This document shows positions 36,878-46,218 of a stretch of 64,000 nucleotides of DNA, in pieces. The stretch is from the NCBI GenBank assembly GCA_020051695.1, contig JAGVQM010000021.1, positions 124,001-188,000 on the forward strand. Reading direction: 5' to 3'. The stretch is from Candidatus Zixiibacteriota bacterium (GTDB lineage Bacteria; Zixibacteria; MSB-5A5; WJJR01; JAJRUJ01). Position 1 is the stretch's first letter. Each line of letters starts with the position of its first letter. Position numbers and translations under genes: made by a program. The notes beneath the pieces are model-generated. The model made no database searches. It was given only the letters and a program-made list of their open reading frames with translations, and was not told the DNA's origin.

Positions 36878-37435
36878 TTACAGCTGTTCCACCCGGTACG
36901 AATAAAATTCCCCGCCGGCGGCCGGGAGGTACACCGCGACACCGTTGTTGAAGATTTTTTCCTGGTCACCGTTACAGGTGGCCAGCAGGATGTATTCGTC
37001 GGTCACCTCGGTAATTGAATCGTAAATGATGCCCTTGTCAATATTGCAGACACCAGGCGTGAACAACGTGGTGTCGATAATCAATGGTTGCTCGGCGTGG
37101 TTGTCGCCGAACGCCTGATTTTTGAAGGACACCAGATCACCGCCGGGCATCTGCCGCAAGCGGATCACCTGTTTGCGCGCCTGGCCCTGATTGCAAAAGG
37201 TCAGTTGCGAGACCCCGAAATACAGATTGGCCGCCGTGGAGTCACCCTCATACGATAAAACAAAGTAATGATCTGCTGTATAAATCGTATACGTCCCGCT
37301 TCCGGAGACCCATACACCCTTGCGCCATTCCGCGAGCCGGGTACCGATATCAGACGTTTGTGGCGAACAGGACAGGACCGCCGACCCTGACAACAGTACC
37401 CAGACCAGGATATGTTTCACCGTCTTGTGTGACAT
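36878..37435 (-). CDS. Putative lipoprotein of unknown function
   Basis: A protein of 185 residues. The N-terminus is basic then hydrophobic, ending SAVLSCS, a weak lipobox with Cys 23. The mature part has six Cys-poor beta-rich stretches with no family I recognise; it mentions no catalytic motif. AAGGAG lies 8 bases before the ATG. It is 147 bp past the M23 peptidase gene on the same strand and could be in the same transcript. Confidence 0.65.
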   Translation of the reverse strand: MSHKTVKHILVWVLLSGSAVLSCSPQTSDIGTRLAEWRKGVWVSGSGTYTIYTADHYFVLSYEGDSTAANLYFGVSQLTFCNQGQARKQVIRLRQMPGGDLVSFKNQAFGDNHAEQPLIIDTTLFTPGVCNIDKGIIYDSITEVTDEYILLATCNGDQEKIFNNGVAVYLPAAGGEFYSYRVEQL

Positions 37436-37581
37436 AGCATTCTCCTTGCTTCAATTTACGGCTTGATGTTCCTCGGTACCCACTGGACGAGGCCGTCAAT
37501 CGTTGCCGCCGATCAATATATCCAATCGAGTTGGTCGTACCATCGAAAACTGTCGTGGTCGCCGCGCGGGGATGCTCTCCC

Positions 37582-38451
37582 CTAGTGGTCCATCTCGGCG
37601 GCGGTGGAATCAGGGAAGATATATTGCAGCGGTTCGACCGGTTGGGCCTGGTAGCGGATTTCATAATGCAGATGCGGCGCCGATGAAATGCCGGAATTTC
37701 CGGACAGGGCGATGATCTCCCCGAAACCGACATGGTCTCCCTGCTCGAAGAGCATGGCGCTGTTGTGCCCATAGACTGTCTGATAACCGTTGCCGTGGTC
37801 GAGGATAATCAAATTGCCCAGGGCGCCGTCCCACCCGGCAAACACAACAGTCCCGGCGGCCGTGGCAAACACCGGCGTGCCTTCCCGTCCGGCAATGTCC
37901 AAGCCGAAATGCCGCAAGGAAACGTTTTCCTGCCGGGGCGCAAAGCCGCGCGACGGCCGGCCCCGCATCGGCACACCGATCGGGCGGTTGTCGGGATAAG
38001 GCGATAGTTCGCTAGGCAAGGGCGCGAGGGCCACTAATGAAATATGCGAATCGATGTCCAGGGCTGTCGATTCGGCCGAATCGACGGCAAGGTCCGGCAG
38101 CGATGGAACTGTTTCGTCATCCAAAGCCGCCTGCATTGAATCGGATAACTCAATGCCCAGCATCTCATACAATTGTTTGCTGAAATTCCGGTGGTGTTCT
38201 AGTTCCTCGCGGAGCTGGCTGATTTCTAGGGCGTAGACAGTCAGCCGCATGTTCTCGGCGGTCAATTCCTCGATCCGCCCACTCTGGCTGAATACCAGCC
38301 AGGCGAGTACGACTGCAGCGAGGGCCAGCGCGCATACGACTCCCGCCGCCCACAACAGAACACGTACCATCAACGGCGAAAGCGACCACTGATGGCTTTT
38401 TTCGGACTGGTCGTCGACGACCAGGATATTGATACGCCCACCGCGTGCCAT
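37582..38451 (-). CDS. Membrane-anchored M23 (LytM) peptidase
   Basis: A protein of 289 residues. A cytoplasmic N-terminus of about 27 residues precedes one TM helix (about 32-54). A coiled coil (about 56-95) follows, then a Pro-rich linker and the LytM domain (about 165-280) with zinc ligands HFGLD (first His and Asp) and HLHYE (last His). It should cut peptidoglycan cross-bridges in the periplasm, or act as a non-enzymatic activator. It lies 18 bp behind parB, and such genes next to parAB occur in several bacterial groups. AAGGA is 6 bases before the ATG. Confidence 0.9.
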   Translation of the reverse strand: MARGGRINILVVDDQSEKSHQWSLSPLMVRVLLWAAGVVCALALAAVVLAWLVFSQSGRIEELTAENMRLTVYALEISQLREELEHHRNFSKQLYEMLGIELSDSMQAALDDETVPSLPDLAVDSAESTALDIDSHISLVALAPLPSELSPYPDNRPIGVPMRGRPSRGFAPRQENVSLRHFGLDIAGREGTPVFATAAGTVVFAGWDGALGNLIILDHGNGYQTVYGHNSAMLFEQGDHVGFGEIIALSGNSGISSAPHLHYEIRYQAQPVEPLQYIFPDSTAAEMDH

Positions 38452-38469
38452 GGCCGATCCTTGCCTCGG

Positions 38470-39315
38470 TTAGTGCAGGCCGATCAAGTCCAGGATGCGG
38501 TTAAGATCGTCGTGCGAATAGAAATCGATCTTGATCTTTCCCTTCTGCCGGCGCTCACTGATGCGCACGGCAGTGCCGAGATATTGCCGCAGCCGGTTTT
38601 CCAGTGATTCGATCTCTGCCGAGCGGCCGCTCGATCGCGGCACACGTTTCTTGTTGCCGTAAATTAATTCTTCAGTGCGGCGGACAGACAATTCTTCGTT
38701 GACAATGCGCCGGCCGACACGAATTTGATCATGCGGGTTCTCCAGCGCCAGCAGCGCCCGCGCATGGCCCGCGCTTAACCGTCCTTCGGAGATCCGCTGT
38801 TTGATTTCCTCGGGCAGTCCCAGCAGCCGCAGAGTATTGGTCACCGACGAACGGTCCTTGCCGACCCGCTGGGCGATGACCTGCTGCGTAAATCCGAACC
38901 GTTCCGACAACTTGCGATAGGCCAGCGCTTCATCGATCGGATTGAGGTCTTCGCGCTGCAAATTTTCGATCAACGCCGTCTGCAGTTGCTCATCGTCGGA
39001 AAGCTCGTCAACGGAGATCGCGGGGATCTTGGTCAAGCCAGCGATCTTTGATGCTTTCCAGCGGCGTTCACCGGCAACGATCTGATAACCGTTATCGACC
39101 TTTTTGACCAGGATGGGGTGAATGATGCCCCGCTCACGGATGGAATCGGCGAGGTTTTTTAATTTTTCCGAATCGAAGCGCAGCCGCGGCTGGTAGGGAT
39201 TCGGCACGATGCGGTCCAGATCAAGGTTTAGTACTGAGGCAACCTTCGCGGTCGCCTGATCGGGGCCCCCGGGAATCAGGGCCTCCAGTCCTCGTCCTAA
39301 GGCGATTTTATTCAC
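38470..39315 (-). CDS. parB: Chromosome-partitioning protein ParB
   Basis: A CTP-dependent DNA clamp of 281 residues that loads at parS. It starts ALGRGLEALIPG and has the box NPYQPR (about 37-42), GERRWKASKIAGL (about 80-92, the CTP-binding GERR motif), and the helix-turn-helix TQQVIAQRVGKDRSSVTN (about 142-159). The C-terminal dimer part is about 60 residues. The start is GTG 39315, whose GTGA overlaps the parA stop, with AAAGGAAG about 10 bases upstream. A cognate parS site lies 1.5 kb upstream in rsmG. Confidence 0.97.
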   Translation of the reverse strand: MNKIALGRGLEALIPGGPDQATAKVASVLNLDLDRIVPNPYQPRLRFDSEKLKNLADSIRERGIIHPILVKKVDNGYQIVAGERRWKASKIAGLTKIPAISVDELSDDEQLQTALIENLQREDLNPIDEALAYRKLSERFGFTQQVIAQRVGKDRSSVTNTLRLLGLPEEIKQRISEGRLSAGHARALLALENPHDQIRVGRRIVNEELSVRRTEELIYGNKKRVPRSSGRSAEIESLENRLRQYLGTAVRISERRQKGKIKIDFYSHDDLNRILDLIGLH

Positions 39316-40085
39316 GATGCCAACACTTCCTTTGCCAGTCGAATGTAGTTTTCCGCCCCCGTCGAGAGCATATCGTACAAGATGATCGGCTTGCCGAAAC
39401 TTGGCGCTTCGGAGAGGCGGACGTTACGGCTTATCACAGTTTGGTACACTTTGTCGGCGAAAAACTTGCGAATTTCTTCTGCGACCTGCCGCGAAAGATT
39501 AAGCCGCGTGTCAAACATGGTCAAGAGTACGCCCTCAATCGCCAGGTTGGGATTCAACTTTTCCCGGACAATTGAAATCGTATTCATCAACAACCCCAAT
39601 CCCTCCAGTGCAAAATACTCGCATTGCATGGGGATCAAAACCGAGCGACTTGCGACTAATGCGTTAACAGTTAGCATGTTGAGTGATGGTGGACAATCGA
39701 TAAAAATATATTCAAATGCTGCTTCTACTTCGCTGAACGCCTTGCGCAATAGAAATTCGCGCGACTCGACATTGAGCAACTCGACTTCGGCGCCAACCAG
39801 CCGCAGATGCGACGGGATGAGGGACAGCCCCCTGATTTGCGTTTCGATAATCACTTGATTAATATTAACTTGTGACGATAGCAGCTCGTACGTCGACCAC
39901 TTGATATCGTCTTTGTATACACCCATAAAGCTGGTGGTGTTGGCCTGGGGATCCATGTCCACCAACAACACGCGCTTGCCGGCCATGGCCAGGCAGGAGG
40001 CCAGGTTGACCGCCGTGGTGGTTTTGCCCACCCCGCCTTTCTGGTTGGCAACCGCGATTATCTTTGTGGAGGTCGTCTGTTCCAT
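39312..40085 (-). CDS. parA: Chromosome-partitioning ATPase ParA
   Basis: A Walker-type ATPase of 257 residues. The deviant Walker A is QKGGVGKTTTAVN (about 14-26), Walker A' is VDMDPQANTT and Walker B is FIDCPPSLN. It cycles on the nucleoid and moves ParB-parS complexes. The start is ATG 40085, since the frame upstream (to 40154) is not conserved. No strong ribosome-binding sequence is seen. It overlaps parB by 4 bp. Confidence 0.97.
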   Translation of the reverse strand: MEQTTSTKIIAVANQKGGVGKTTTAVNLASCLAMAGKRVLLVDMDPQANTTSFMGVYKDDIKWSTYELLSSQVNINQVIIETQIRGLSLIPSHLRLVGAEVELLNVESREFLLRKAFSEVEAAFEYIFIDCPPSLNMLTVNALVASRSVLIPMQCEYFALEGLGLLMNTISIVREKLNPNLAIEGVLLTMFDTRLNLSRQVAEEIRKFFADKVYQTVISRNVRLSEAPSFGKPIILYDMLSTGAENYIRLAKEVLAS

Positions 40086-40182
40086 TTTACATGATGGGAA
40101 ATCGGGACTCTTTGTCCTGAAATGCAAAAAATAGTATTTTTCGACAAATTGCAAGTAATTATTTGCAAATCAACACATTTAC

Positions 40183-40872
40183 TTATCTCCGTTTTTCAAA
40201 CGAAAGCAGCCACAATGACTCAACATCGAACATAGACGTAAGTTCTTTTTTCTTAAGCGAATAGAAATCGCTCTCCAAATCAGAGTACAGGCATAAATCC
40301 TGATCGGCAGATGACTCAAAGACCAGCACACGCTTCAATGCCGGGAAACGCTTCGCCCATTTTACGACCTCAACCGGGGAAGGGCCTGCCCGGGAAGTGA
40401 CCACCTGGATTTTACTCTCTGCCGCCAGGGGAATTTTTTCAAACCGCCCATGGACCACAGTCATACCCGCAATACCCAAATGGCTGATGATTGCCTCAAG
40501 GGCGGTGCATTTGCGGCCGCGGGATTCGATCAGCACCCATTGCGACGCAGGTCGGGCGATTTTTAACGGCACGGCCGGAAAACCACCACCTGAACCAAGA
40601 TCAACGGCCACAAAATCATTATCCGGCGGCAGATACTCCAGGGCGGCCAGCGAAGTCATAAATAATTGGGCAGCATGCGCGGCGCTGTCACCGGCCCGGG
40701 AAATCAGCGGTACACTACTATTATAGTAGAGCAGCTTCTCGAGATATCGGGCGCCCTGCTGCAGGACCTCATCTGTAGTAACCGCAGCGTACTTCTCGCA
40801 CAAATCATGCAGCAGGGTCTGCTGCCGACGATCGAAGAGTTGTTTCACGTGAAACCGTTTCTCGGGATTCAA
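40183..40872 (-). CDS. rsmG: 16S rRNA (guanine-N7) methyltransferase RsmG
   Basis: An enzyme of about 229 residues (GidB) that methylates G527 of 16S rRNA. The SAM motif is VDLGSGGGFPAVPLKIA (about 91-107), and YYNSSVPLISR and VVTSRAG are further family blocks. The listed start is TTG 40872 (GGAG only one base away); a GTG at 40848 is an alternative. The first codons contain a perfect parS site, translated as FHVKQ. It is 10 bp behind mnmG and 97 bp ahead of parA. Confidence 0.92.
   Translation of the reverse strand: MNPEKRFHVKQLFDRRQQTLLHDLCEKYAAVTTDEVLQQGARYLEKLLYYNSSVPLISRAGDSAAHAAQLFMTSLAALEYLPPDNDFVAVDLGSGGGFPAVPLKIARPASQWVLIESRGRKCTALEAIISHLGIAGMTVVHGRFEKIPLAAESKIQVVTSRAGPSPVEVVKWAKRFPALKRVLVFESSADQDLCLYSDLESDFYSLKKKELTSMFDVESLWLLSFEKRR
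40841..40856. promoter_or_regulatory. parS: parS site inside rsmG
   Basis: TGTTTCACGTGAAACC matches the bacterial parS consensus TGTTTCACGTGAAACA at 15 of 16 positions, with a perfect 14-bp palindromic core. ParB, encoded 1.5 kb away, should load here. Confidence 0.93.
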
Positions 40873-40882
40873 TCTCCGCCGG

Positions 40883-42745
40883 TCAAGACACTTTGGTATG
40901 CCTTCGGGCCTTCAAGTGAACCAACAGCAGGGTGACATCCGCACCGGTGATTCCCGGGATCCGGGCCGCCTGTCCCAGGGTCAGGGGACGAATACGATTG
41001 AACTTCTCCCGCGCCTCGGTCCGCAATCCGACCAGTTGCTCATAGGAAAATCTCTCGGGAATTCTGATGGTCTCGTTTCTTTTGAATTTGGCGATCTCCT
41101 CTGCCTGCCGCCTGATGTAACCGTCATATTTAATTTGAATCTGGACCGCCGTGCCGATGTCCTCCGGTGCCAAAATGAATGATTTGTCGTAATTCGCCAA
41201 ATCTGAATACGTTATATTCGGGATTTTCAGCAAATGAGCCATCGACGCGGAGCCCCTCTTCCGTAAACTCTCGTACTCTCGGGGTATTGCTGAGGCCGGC
41301 ACCTGCCATGAGGCCAGTCGCTGTTTTTCTTCACTAATTCGGCGATATTTATGCCGAAAAGCGTCAAATCGCTCGTCGGAAACCAATCCGAGCCGATGTC
41401 CATGACCGGTCAACCGCAGGTCGGCATTGTCCTCGCGCAAGTGCAGCCGATGTTCGGCCCGCGATGTGAACATCCGATACGGTTCATCGACGCCGCGAGT
41501 CACCAAATCATCGATCATCACGCCGATGTAGGCTTCCGACCGATCCAGAATGAACGGTTCTTCACCTTTGAGTTTCAGAACTGCATTAATCGCCGCCATC
41601 AAGCCCTGTGCCGCGGCTTCCTCGTACCCGGATGTTCCGTTTATTTGCCCGGCGAAGTACAAATTATCAACTAATTTGGTCTCAAGTGTGGGTTTTAGCT
41701 GGGTCGGCGGGAAATAATCATATTCGACTGCATATCCCGGGCGGTTTATTTTAACCTGTTCCATCCCCGAAACAGCACGGAGCGCCGCAAGTTGCATATC
41801 GGCCGGTAAACTCGAGGAGAAACCGTTGACATATAATTCATCGGTATCCAACCCCTCCGGTTCGAGGAATAGTTGGTGGCGTGGTTTTTCCGCGAATTTG
41901 ACCACTTTATCTTCAATTGACGGGCAATATCGCGGCCCGATGCCCTTGATTTGGCCATTAAACAGCGGCGAACGGTCGATATTATTGGTAATTATGTGAT
42001 GACACTTAGGATTAGTGAATGTCACATAGCAGATAGCCCGATTCTTAACATTCCCATTCGATCTTACCGAGAACGGCTGTGGCGGCTCATCCCCCGGCTG
42101 TGGCTGCAACCCCGAAAAATCAACGGTTTTACCGTCGATCCGTGGCGGCGTGCCGGTTTTCAATCTGCCAACCACGAATCCCTTTGCCGCAAGTTTATCA
42201 GACAAGCCGATCACGGGTGGTTCACCGATGCGGCCCGCCGGAGTACATTGGCGGCCGGTGTGAATGACGGCGTTAAGAAATGTTCCGCCCGCCAGGATCG
42301 CCGCTTTGGCGTGGATGATACCGTTTTTCTCGGCGATAACTCCGGTCAGGCCGTTGTCGACGATTTCAATATCGACAACACTGTCCTCAATGATTTCGAC
42401 CGCATCCAAGCCCAATATCGCCTGTCGCGCGGCCTGTTCATAGAGCCGGCGGTCGGCTTGGGCGCGTGATGACCACACTGCCGGACCCTTACGCTTATTG
42501 AGGATTTTAAATTGGATCCCGGCCAGATCGGCCAAATATCCCATTTCACCGCCCAAAGCATCGATTTCCCTGACCAAATGCCCCTTGGCCAGGCCACCGA
42601 TGGCCGGATTACAGGACATTCGGCCGATCGCTGTAACCGAGGTCGTAATTAAGGCAACAGAAGCCCCCATCCGGGAGGCGGCGATGACCGCTTCCACCCC
42701 GGCGTGCCCGCCGCCGATTACCACGATGTCGAATGATGTTTCCAC
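40883..42745 (-). CDS. mnmG: tRNA 5-carboxymethylaminomethyluridine modification enzyme MnmG (GidA)
   Basis: A flavoprotein of about 620 residues that with MnmE modifies U34 of certain tRNAs. The FAD motif is VIGGGHAGVEA, and the two family signatures are GGLAKGHLVREIDALGGEMG and, later, the FAD/redox-binding stretch GPRYCPSIEDKV with its conserved Cys. The end of the protein has the helical MnmE-binding domain (RNETIRIPERFSYEQL, GITGADVTLLLVHLK). I prefer GTG 42745, since MnmG usually begins about seven residues before the GGGHAG motif; TTG 42781 is the longer choice. Neither has a strong ribosome-binding site. Confidence 0.95.
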   Translation of the reverse strand: METSFDIVVIGGGHAGVEAVIAASRMGASVALITTSVTAIGRMSCNPAIGGLAKGHLVREIDALGGEMGYLADLAGIQFKILNKRKGPAVWSSRAQADRRLYEQAARQAILGLDAVEIIEDSVVDIEIVDNGLTGVIAEKNGIIHAKAAILAGGTFLNAVIHTGRQCTPAGRIGEPPVIGLSDKLAAKGFVVGRLKTGTPPRIDGKTVDFSGLQPQPGDEPPQPFSVRSNGNVKNRAICYVTFTNPKCHHIITNNIDRSPLFNGQIKGIGPRYCPSIEDKVVKFAEKPRHQLFLEPEGLDTDELYVNGFSSSLPADMQLAALRAVSGMEQVKINRPGYAVEYDYFPPTQLKPTLETKLVDNLYFAGQINGTSGYEEAAAQGLMAAINAVLKLKGEEPFILDRSEAYIGVMIDDLVTRGVDEPYRMFTSRAEHRLHLREDNADLRLTGHGHRLGLVSDERFDAFRHKYRRISEEKQRLASWQVPASAIPREYESLRKRGSASMAHLLKIPNITYSDLANYDKSFILAPEDIGTAVQIQIKYDGYIRRQAEEIAKFKRNETIRIPERFSYEQLVGLRTEAREKFNRIRPLTLGQAARIPGITGADVTLLLVHLKARRHTKVS

Positions 42746-42815
42746 AATAGGGATTATACGCTGCCGGGATGACAAACTCAAGTTGGGCCGCCGTACCGCC
42801 TTGTCTGCTTCGAGG

Positions 42816-44231
42816 TTATTTCCCGATACAAAAATCCCCGAATATTTTATTCAGAATATCATCCGGCGTGGTTTCACCGGTGATTTCGCCCAAAATATCG
42901 GCGGCTTTGCGCCCATCAAAAGCGACAAATTCAAAAGATTCCCCACGGGCAATGGCCTCCCCGGCCAAGCGCAGGTGTTCCGTTGCCTGGTCAATCGCCG
43001 CCAGGTGGCGCTGGTTGATGATGAAGGGAAATTCCGGCCGATCGCCGGCCAGTTCCAGGTAATTGTCGATCAGCCACCTGGTCGCCGCAGCCAGACCGGA
43101 CCCGGTTTTGGCCGAAACGGTAAAGATCCTGGCCTGCCCCAGCTTGGCGCGGCAATCGCGAATTTTTTCCGGATCAGCGATATCTGATTTGTTGATCAGC
43201 GCCGCCGCCGGCTGTCCCCGCAATAGTCTCCGTATCGATTCATCCCCCTCGGAAAATCCCTCTGCGCCGTCTATAACCCAAAACACTACGTCGCTGTCGG
43301 TGAGTGAGCCAATCGTTCGGTCGATCCCGATTGTTTCAACCATGTCGTCCGTGTGCCGGATCCCCGCCGTATCGATAAGCCGCACCGGATAACCGGACAA
43401 ATTGATATATTCATCGATTGTGTCCCGGGTGGTGCCGGGTTGAGTAGTGACAATCGAGCGCTCTCGGGCGAGCAAGCAATTGAAAATACTCGATTTGCCG
43501 ACATTCGGCGCCCCGATAATGGTCACAGTCAGGCCGTCACGGATCAATTTGCTGCGCTGGCATGATTCGCGGAGTTTCGCCAGCTGCCCGATGATTTCCG
43601 CAAACTTGCCGCTGATTTCCTCGACTCTCTTGAACTCCAGGTCCTCTTCCACAAAATCCGCGGACATTTCCAGCCAAGCCAGCGCCTCAATGAGGCCGGA
43701 CCGGAGTCGTCCAATGAGATCCTTCAAACTGCCATTGAGTTGCCGATAAGCGGCGGCAGCAGCTTTTTCGGATTTGGCGGCGATCAATTCGGCGACCGCT
43801 TCGGCCTGGGTCAAGTCGATACGGCCGTTGCAGAACGCCCGGAATGTAAACTCCCCCGGTCCCGCAAGCCGCAGGCCCTGGGTCCTCAGGATGGAAAGTG
43901 CGCGCGCCAGGATTGTCGGGGAACCGTGGAAGCTGAACTCCGCAATGTCCTCCCCGGTGTAGGAATGCGGCGCCTTGAAAATCGACAGCAGGACTTCGTC
44001 CACATCCTCCGCGCTGCCGGGATCGAAAAAAACGCCATGGAGAATGCGATGGGATTGGCTGGTGGTCGGCTGATGTTTCCCGTGAAACACTCGCTCAGCG
44101 ACAATTAATGCCTCAGTCCCGCTGAGACGAATGACACCGATCCCCCCCGGTCCGAGGGGCGTGGCCAAACCGCAAATCGTGTCAGGATTCCGGGGGTCGC
44201 CATACGAATCAAGAGCTCCCGGCGCCTTCAT
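42816..44231 (-). CDS. mnmE: tRNA modification GTPase MnmE (TrmE)
   Basis: A GTPase of 471 residues. The N-terminal formyl-THF-binding domain starts ICGLATPLGPGGIGVIRLSG. The G domain has GAPNVGKSS (G1), TTRDT (G2), DTAGI (G3) and NKSD (G4). The C-terminus is FCIGK, the required CIGK tail whose Cys is needed for activity. It overlaps yidC by 23 bp (44209-44231). It works with MnmG. A near-match to parS lies in its N-terminal coding part. Confidence 0.97.
   Translation of the reverse strand: MKAPGALDSYGDPRNPDTICGLATPLGPGGIGVIRLSGTEALIVAERVFHGKHQPTTSQSHRILHGVFFDPGSAEDVDEVLLSIFKAPHSYTGEDIAEFSFHGSPTILARALSILRTQGLRLAGPGEFTFRAFCNGRIDLTQAEAVAELIAAKSEKAAAAAYRQLNGSLKDLIGRLRSGLIEALAWLEMSADFVEEDLEFKRVEEISGKFAEIIGQLAKLRESCQRSKLIRDGLTVTIIGAPNVGKSSIFNCLLARERSIVTTQPGTTRDTIDEYINLSGYPVRLIDTAGIRHTDDMVETIGIDRTIGSLTDSDVVFWVIDGAEGFSEGDESIRRLLRGQPAAALINKSDIADPEKIRDCRAKLGQARIFTVSAKTGSGLAAATRWLIDNYLELAGDRPEFPFIINQRHLAAIDQATEHLRLAGEAIARGESFEFVAFDGRKAADILGEITGETTPDDILNKIFGDFCIGK
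44074..44089. promoter_or_regulatory. Second parS-like site, inside mnmE
   Basis: TGTTTCCCGTGAAACA differs from the full parS consensus at one central position (A to C). It is 3.2 kb from the perfect site. Confidence 0.5.
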
Positions 44232-45912
44232 TTTTCTTCGACCCCTTGATGATGTACTGCTCGATGACTGAGAAGATATTATATACTGTCCAATAAAGAG
44301 TTAACCCGGCCGGAGACTGCGCGAACAAGAAGCCGAAAATCAACGGCATGATGTAGACCAGCGCCTTTTGCTTGGGGTCGGTCGCGGACATTTTCTGCTG
44401 CCAGAAGAACGAGACTGTCATAATGATCGGCAGGATGAATAGACTGTCTTTCTGCGAAAGATCGGTGATATGGAAGATGAACTCCGCGCCCCGCATCTGG
44501 ATGCTGCTACGCAAGACCTGGTATAACGCGAAGAATACCGGCATCTGGGCCAACAACGGCAGGCAGCCCGAGAGTGGATTGAACCCGGTTTCCTTGTACA
44601 TCTTCATTGTTTCGCGGTTCATGCGCTGCGGGTCTTCTTTGTATTTCTCCCGAATTTTCTGCAGCTTCGGTTGCATCTCTTTCATGCGCTGCATCGAAAC
44701 CATGCTTTTCTTGGTCAGCGGATGGAAGATGACCTTGACCAAAAAGCCGAACAGGATGATCACGAAACCATAGTTGGGGACAAAACCATATAGTTTCTCG
44801 AAAGACCATAATACGAAAATGGCGAATGGACGAATAATATACTTATACCCAAGGTGCAAAAGCCCTTCCAACCCCAGCCCTTCGTCTTTGACCACAAAAT
44901 AATCCAGTGGTCCCATGTACACCGTGTAGCGATGATCGATTGGCTGCCGGGGGGAAATCGGCACGGCCACTCGGGCCGAAAAATAGGGAATTTTGTATTT
45001 ATCCTCGCGGTCCTGAACAAAGCCGAACGTGCGATCGGCGATAAATGCCTGCGGTTCCACCGACCGGGGGATGACGATATTAATAAAATATTTGGTCCGC
45101 ACACCGGCCCAGATCACATTTCCGCCGAATTGTTGGGGCCGTTCGCTGTCGTCGATTTCCTTGATTTCCTCGAGGTCTTTGCCCAGCCGGGCCACGGCGG
45201 CGATATTCTCGATGTCTTCCTTCTTGCCTGATTCGGTGGGTTCCAAACCGGCGTCCCAGCCGAACGTGTATTCCCGCTCGAGCGGGATGGGGAAATCCCC
45301 GGGTACATTCAGGATGATGTCGAAAGAGTAACGGTCGGGATAAAAAATATAGGTCTTGGTGATGGTATGCGTCTCATCGACAGACCAGGAAAACCGCACG
45401 ACACTGGAATCGTCCGCGGCGGTCAGTGTGACCCTGTCCCGGTCGGTCGTGAAACCACGCCGTTCAAGTTGCAACGGCGCCCCCCAGAATTCAAAGCGCA
45501 AGGCCGATCCCGAATTTTTGGGGATCAGTGAAATCTGCTCATCGGTTTCTTTATCTGTAATGTAATGGTATTTATTGAGTTGGTATGATACGATATCCGC
45601 GCCGCGTGTGGAAAAACGGGCGGTAAACAGCGGTGTTTCCACCACGACCGTGTCGACGGCGACTGAATCAGCCATAAACAGCGAGTCGACGGCGACAGTA
45701 TCCAATACTCCAAGCTGTGGCGTTTGGTTGTCGACCGTGCCGCTGTCCCGTGACGTCGTGGGGGCCGGCCGGTCCGATTCAGTGGCTGTTTGTTTAGTTG
45801 TTTCCGGCGCTTCAGGTTGCATGTACATCGTATAAATCATGACGATGGCAAACATCAGCACAAACGCCAGAATCATGCGAAAATCAAAGGGTTTGTTCTC
45901 GTTCGGATCCAT
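44209..45912 (-). CDS. yidC: Membrane protein insertase YidC
   Basis: A protein of 567 residues with the Gram-negative layout. TM1 (about 12-31) is followed by a large periplasmic beta-sandwich domain (about 60-335), then the conserved core of five helices starting near FAIFVLWSFEKLYGFVPNYG. Family blocks are MQRMKEMQPKLQKIREKYKEDPQRMN and NPLSGCLPLLAQMPVFFALY. It inserts inner-membrane proteins with or without SecYEG. AGAGGA precedes the ATG by about 8 bases. It overlaps mnmE by 23 bp; yidD is 69 bp upstream. Confidence 0.97.
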   Translation of the reverse strand: MDPNENKPFDFRMILAFVLMFAIVMIYTMYMQPEAPETTKQTATESDRPAPTTSRDSGTVDNQTPQLGVLDTVAVDSLFMADSVAVDTVVVETPLFTARFSTRGADIVSYQLNKYHYITDKETDEQISLIPKNSGSALRFEFWGAPLQLERRGFTTDRDRVTLTAADDSSVVRFSWSVDETHTITKTYIFYPDRYSFDIILNVPGDFPIPLEREYTFGWDAGLEPTESGKKEDIENIAAVARLGKDLEEIKEIDDSERPQQFGGNVIWAGVRTKYFINIVIPRSVEPQAFIADRTFGFVQDREDKYKIPYFSARVAVPISPRQPIDHRYTVYMGPLDYFVVKDEGLGLEGLLHLGYKYIIRPFAIFVLWSFEKLYGFVPNYGFVIILFGFLVKVIFHPLTKKSMVSMQRMKEMQPKLQKIREKYKEDPQRMNRETMKMYKETGFNPLSGCLPLLAQMPVFFALYQVLRSSIQMRGAEFIFHITDLSQKDSLFILPIIMTVSFFWQQKMSATDPKQKALVYIMPLIFGFLFAQSPAGLTLYWTVYNIFSVIEQYIIKGSKKNEGAGSS

Positions 45913-45981
45913 CCCTGTTCCTCTATCTCAAACGGCAAAAAACCATCTAATTATATATAATACAATGCTTTATGTTAATTG

Positions 45982-46218
45982 TCATGCCGGATCGTACCCT
46001 CCCGGACGAAAGGGATGGCAGCGGCTTATTCGTTTCAGGGCTTTCCACGATCCCCGCGTCATGCCATACTTGCGCAGAGCGTCGATGGTATAAGTCGAAC
46101 ATGTCGGATAATAACGGCAGGTGTGGGGCAGAAAAAAGCCCTTGGCAACTTGAAATATTTGCACCAGATAGGCGGCAATTGTGACAGCCGTCCCCTGGAC
46201 TATCCTCGGCAAGTCCAT
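45982..46218 (-). CDS. yidD: Membrane insertion factor YidD
   Basis: A small protein of 78 residues with the family stretch CRYYPTCSTYTIDALRKYG (three Cys) and RISRCHPFRPGGYDP at the end. It assists YidC-dependent insertion. Its ATG overlaps the rnpA stop as TAATG, the usual tight order rnpA-yidD-yidC. Confidence 0.95.
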   Translation of the reverse strand: MDLPRIVQGTAVTIAAYLVQIFQVAKGFFLPHTCRYYPTCSTYTIDALRKYGMTRGSWKALKRISRCHPFRPGGYDPA

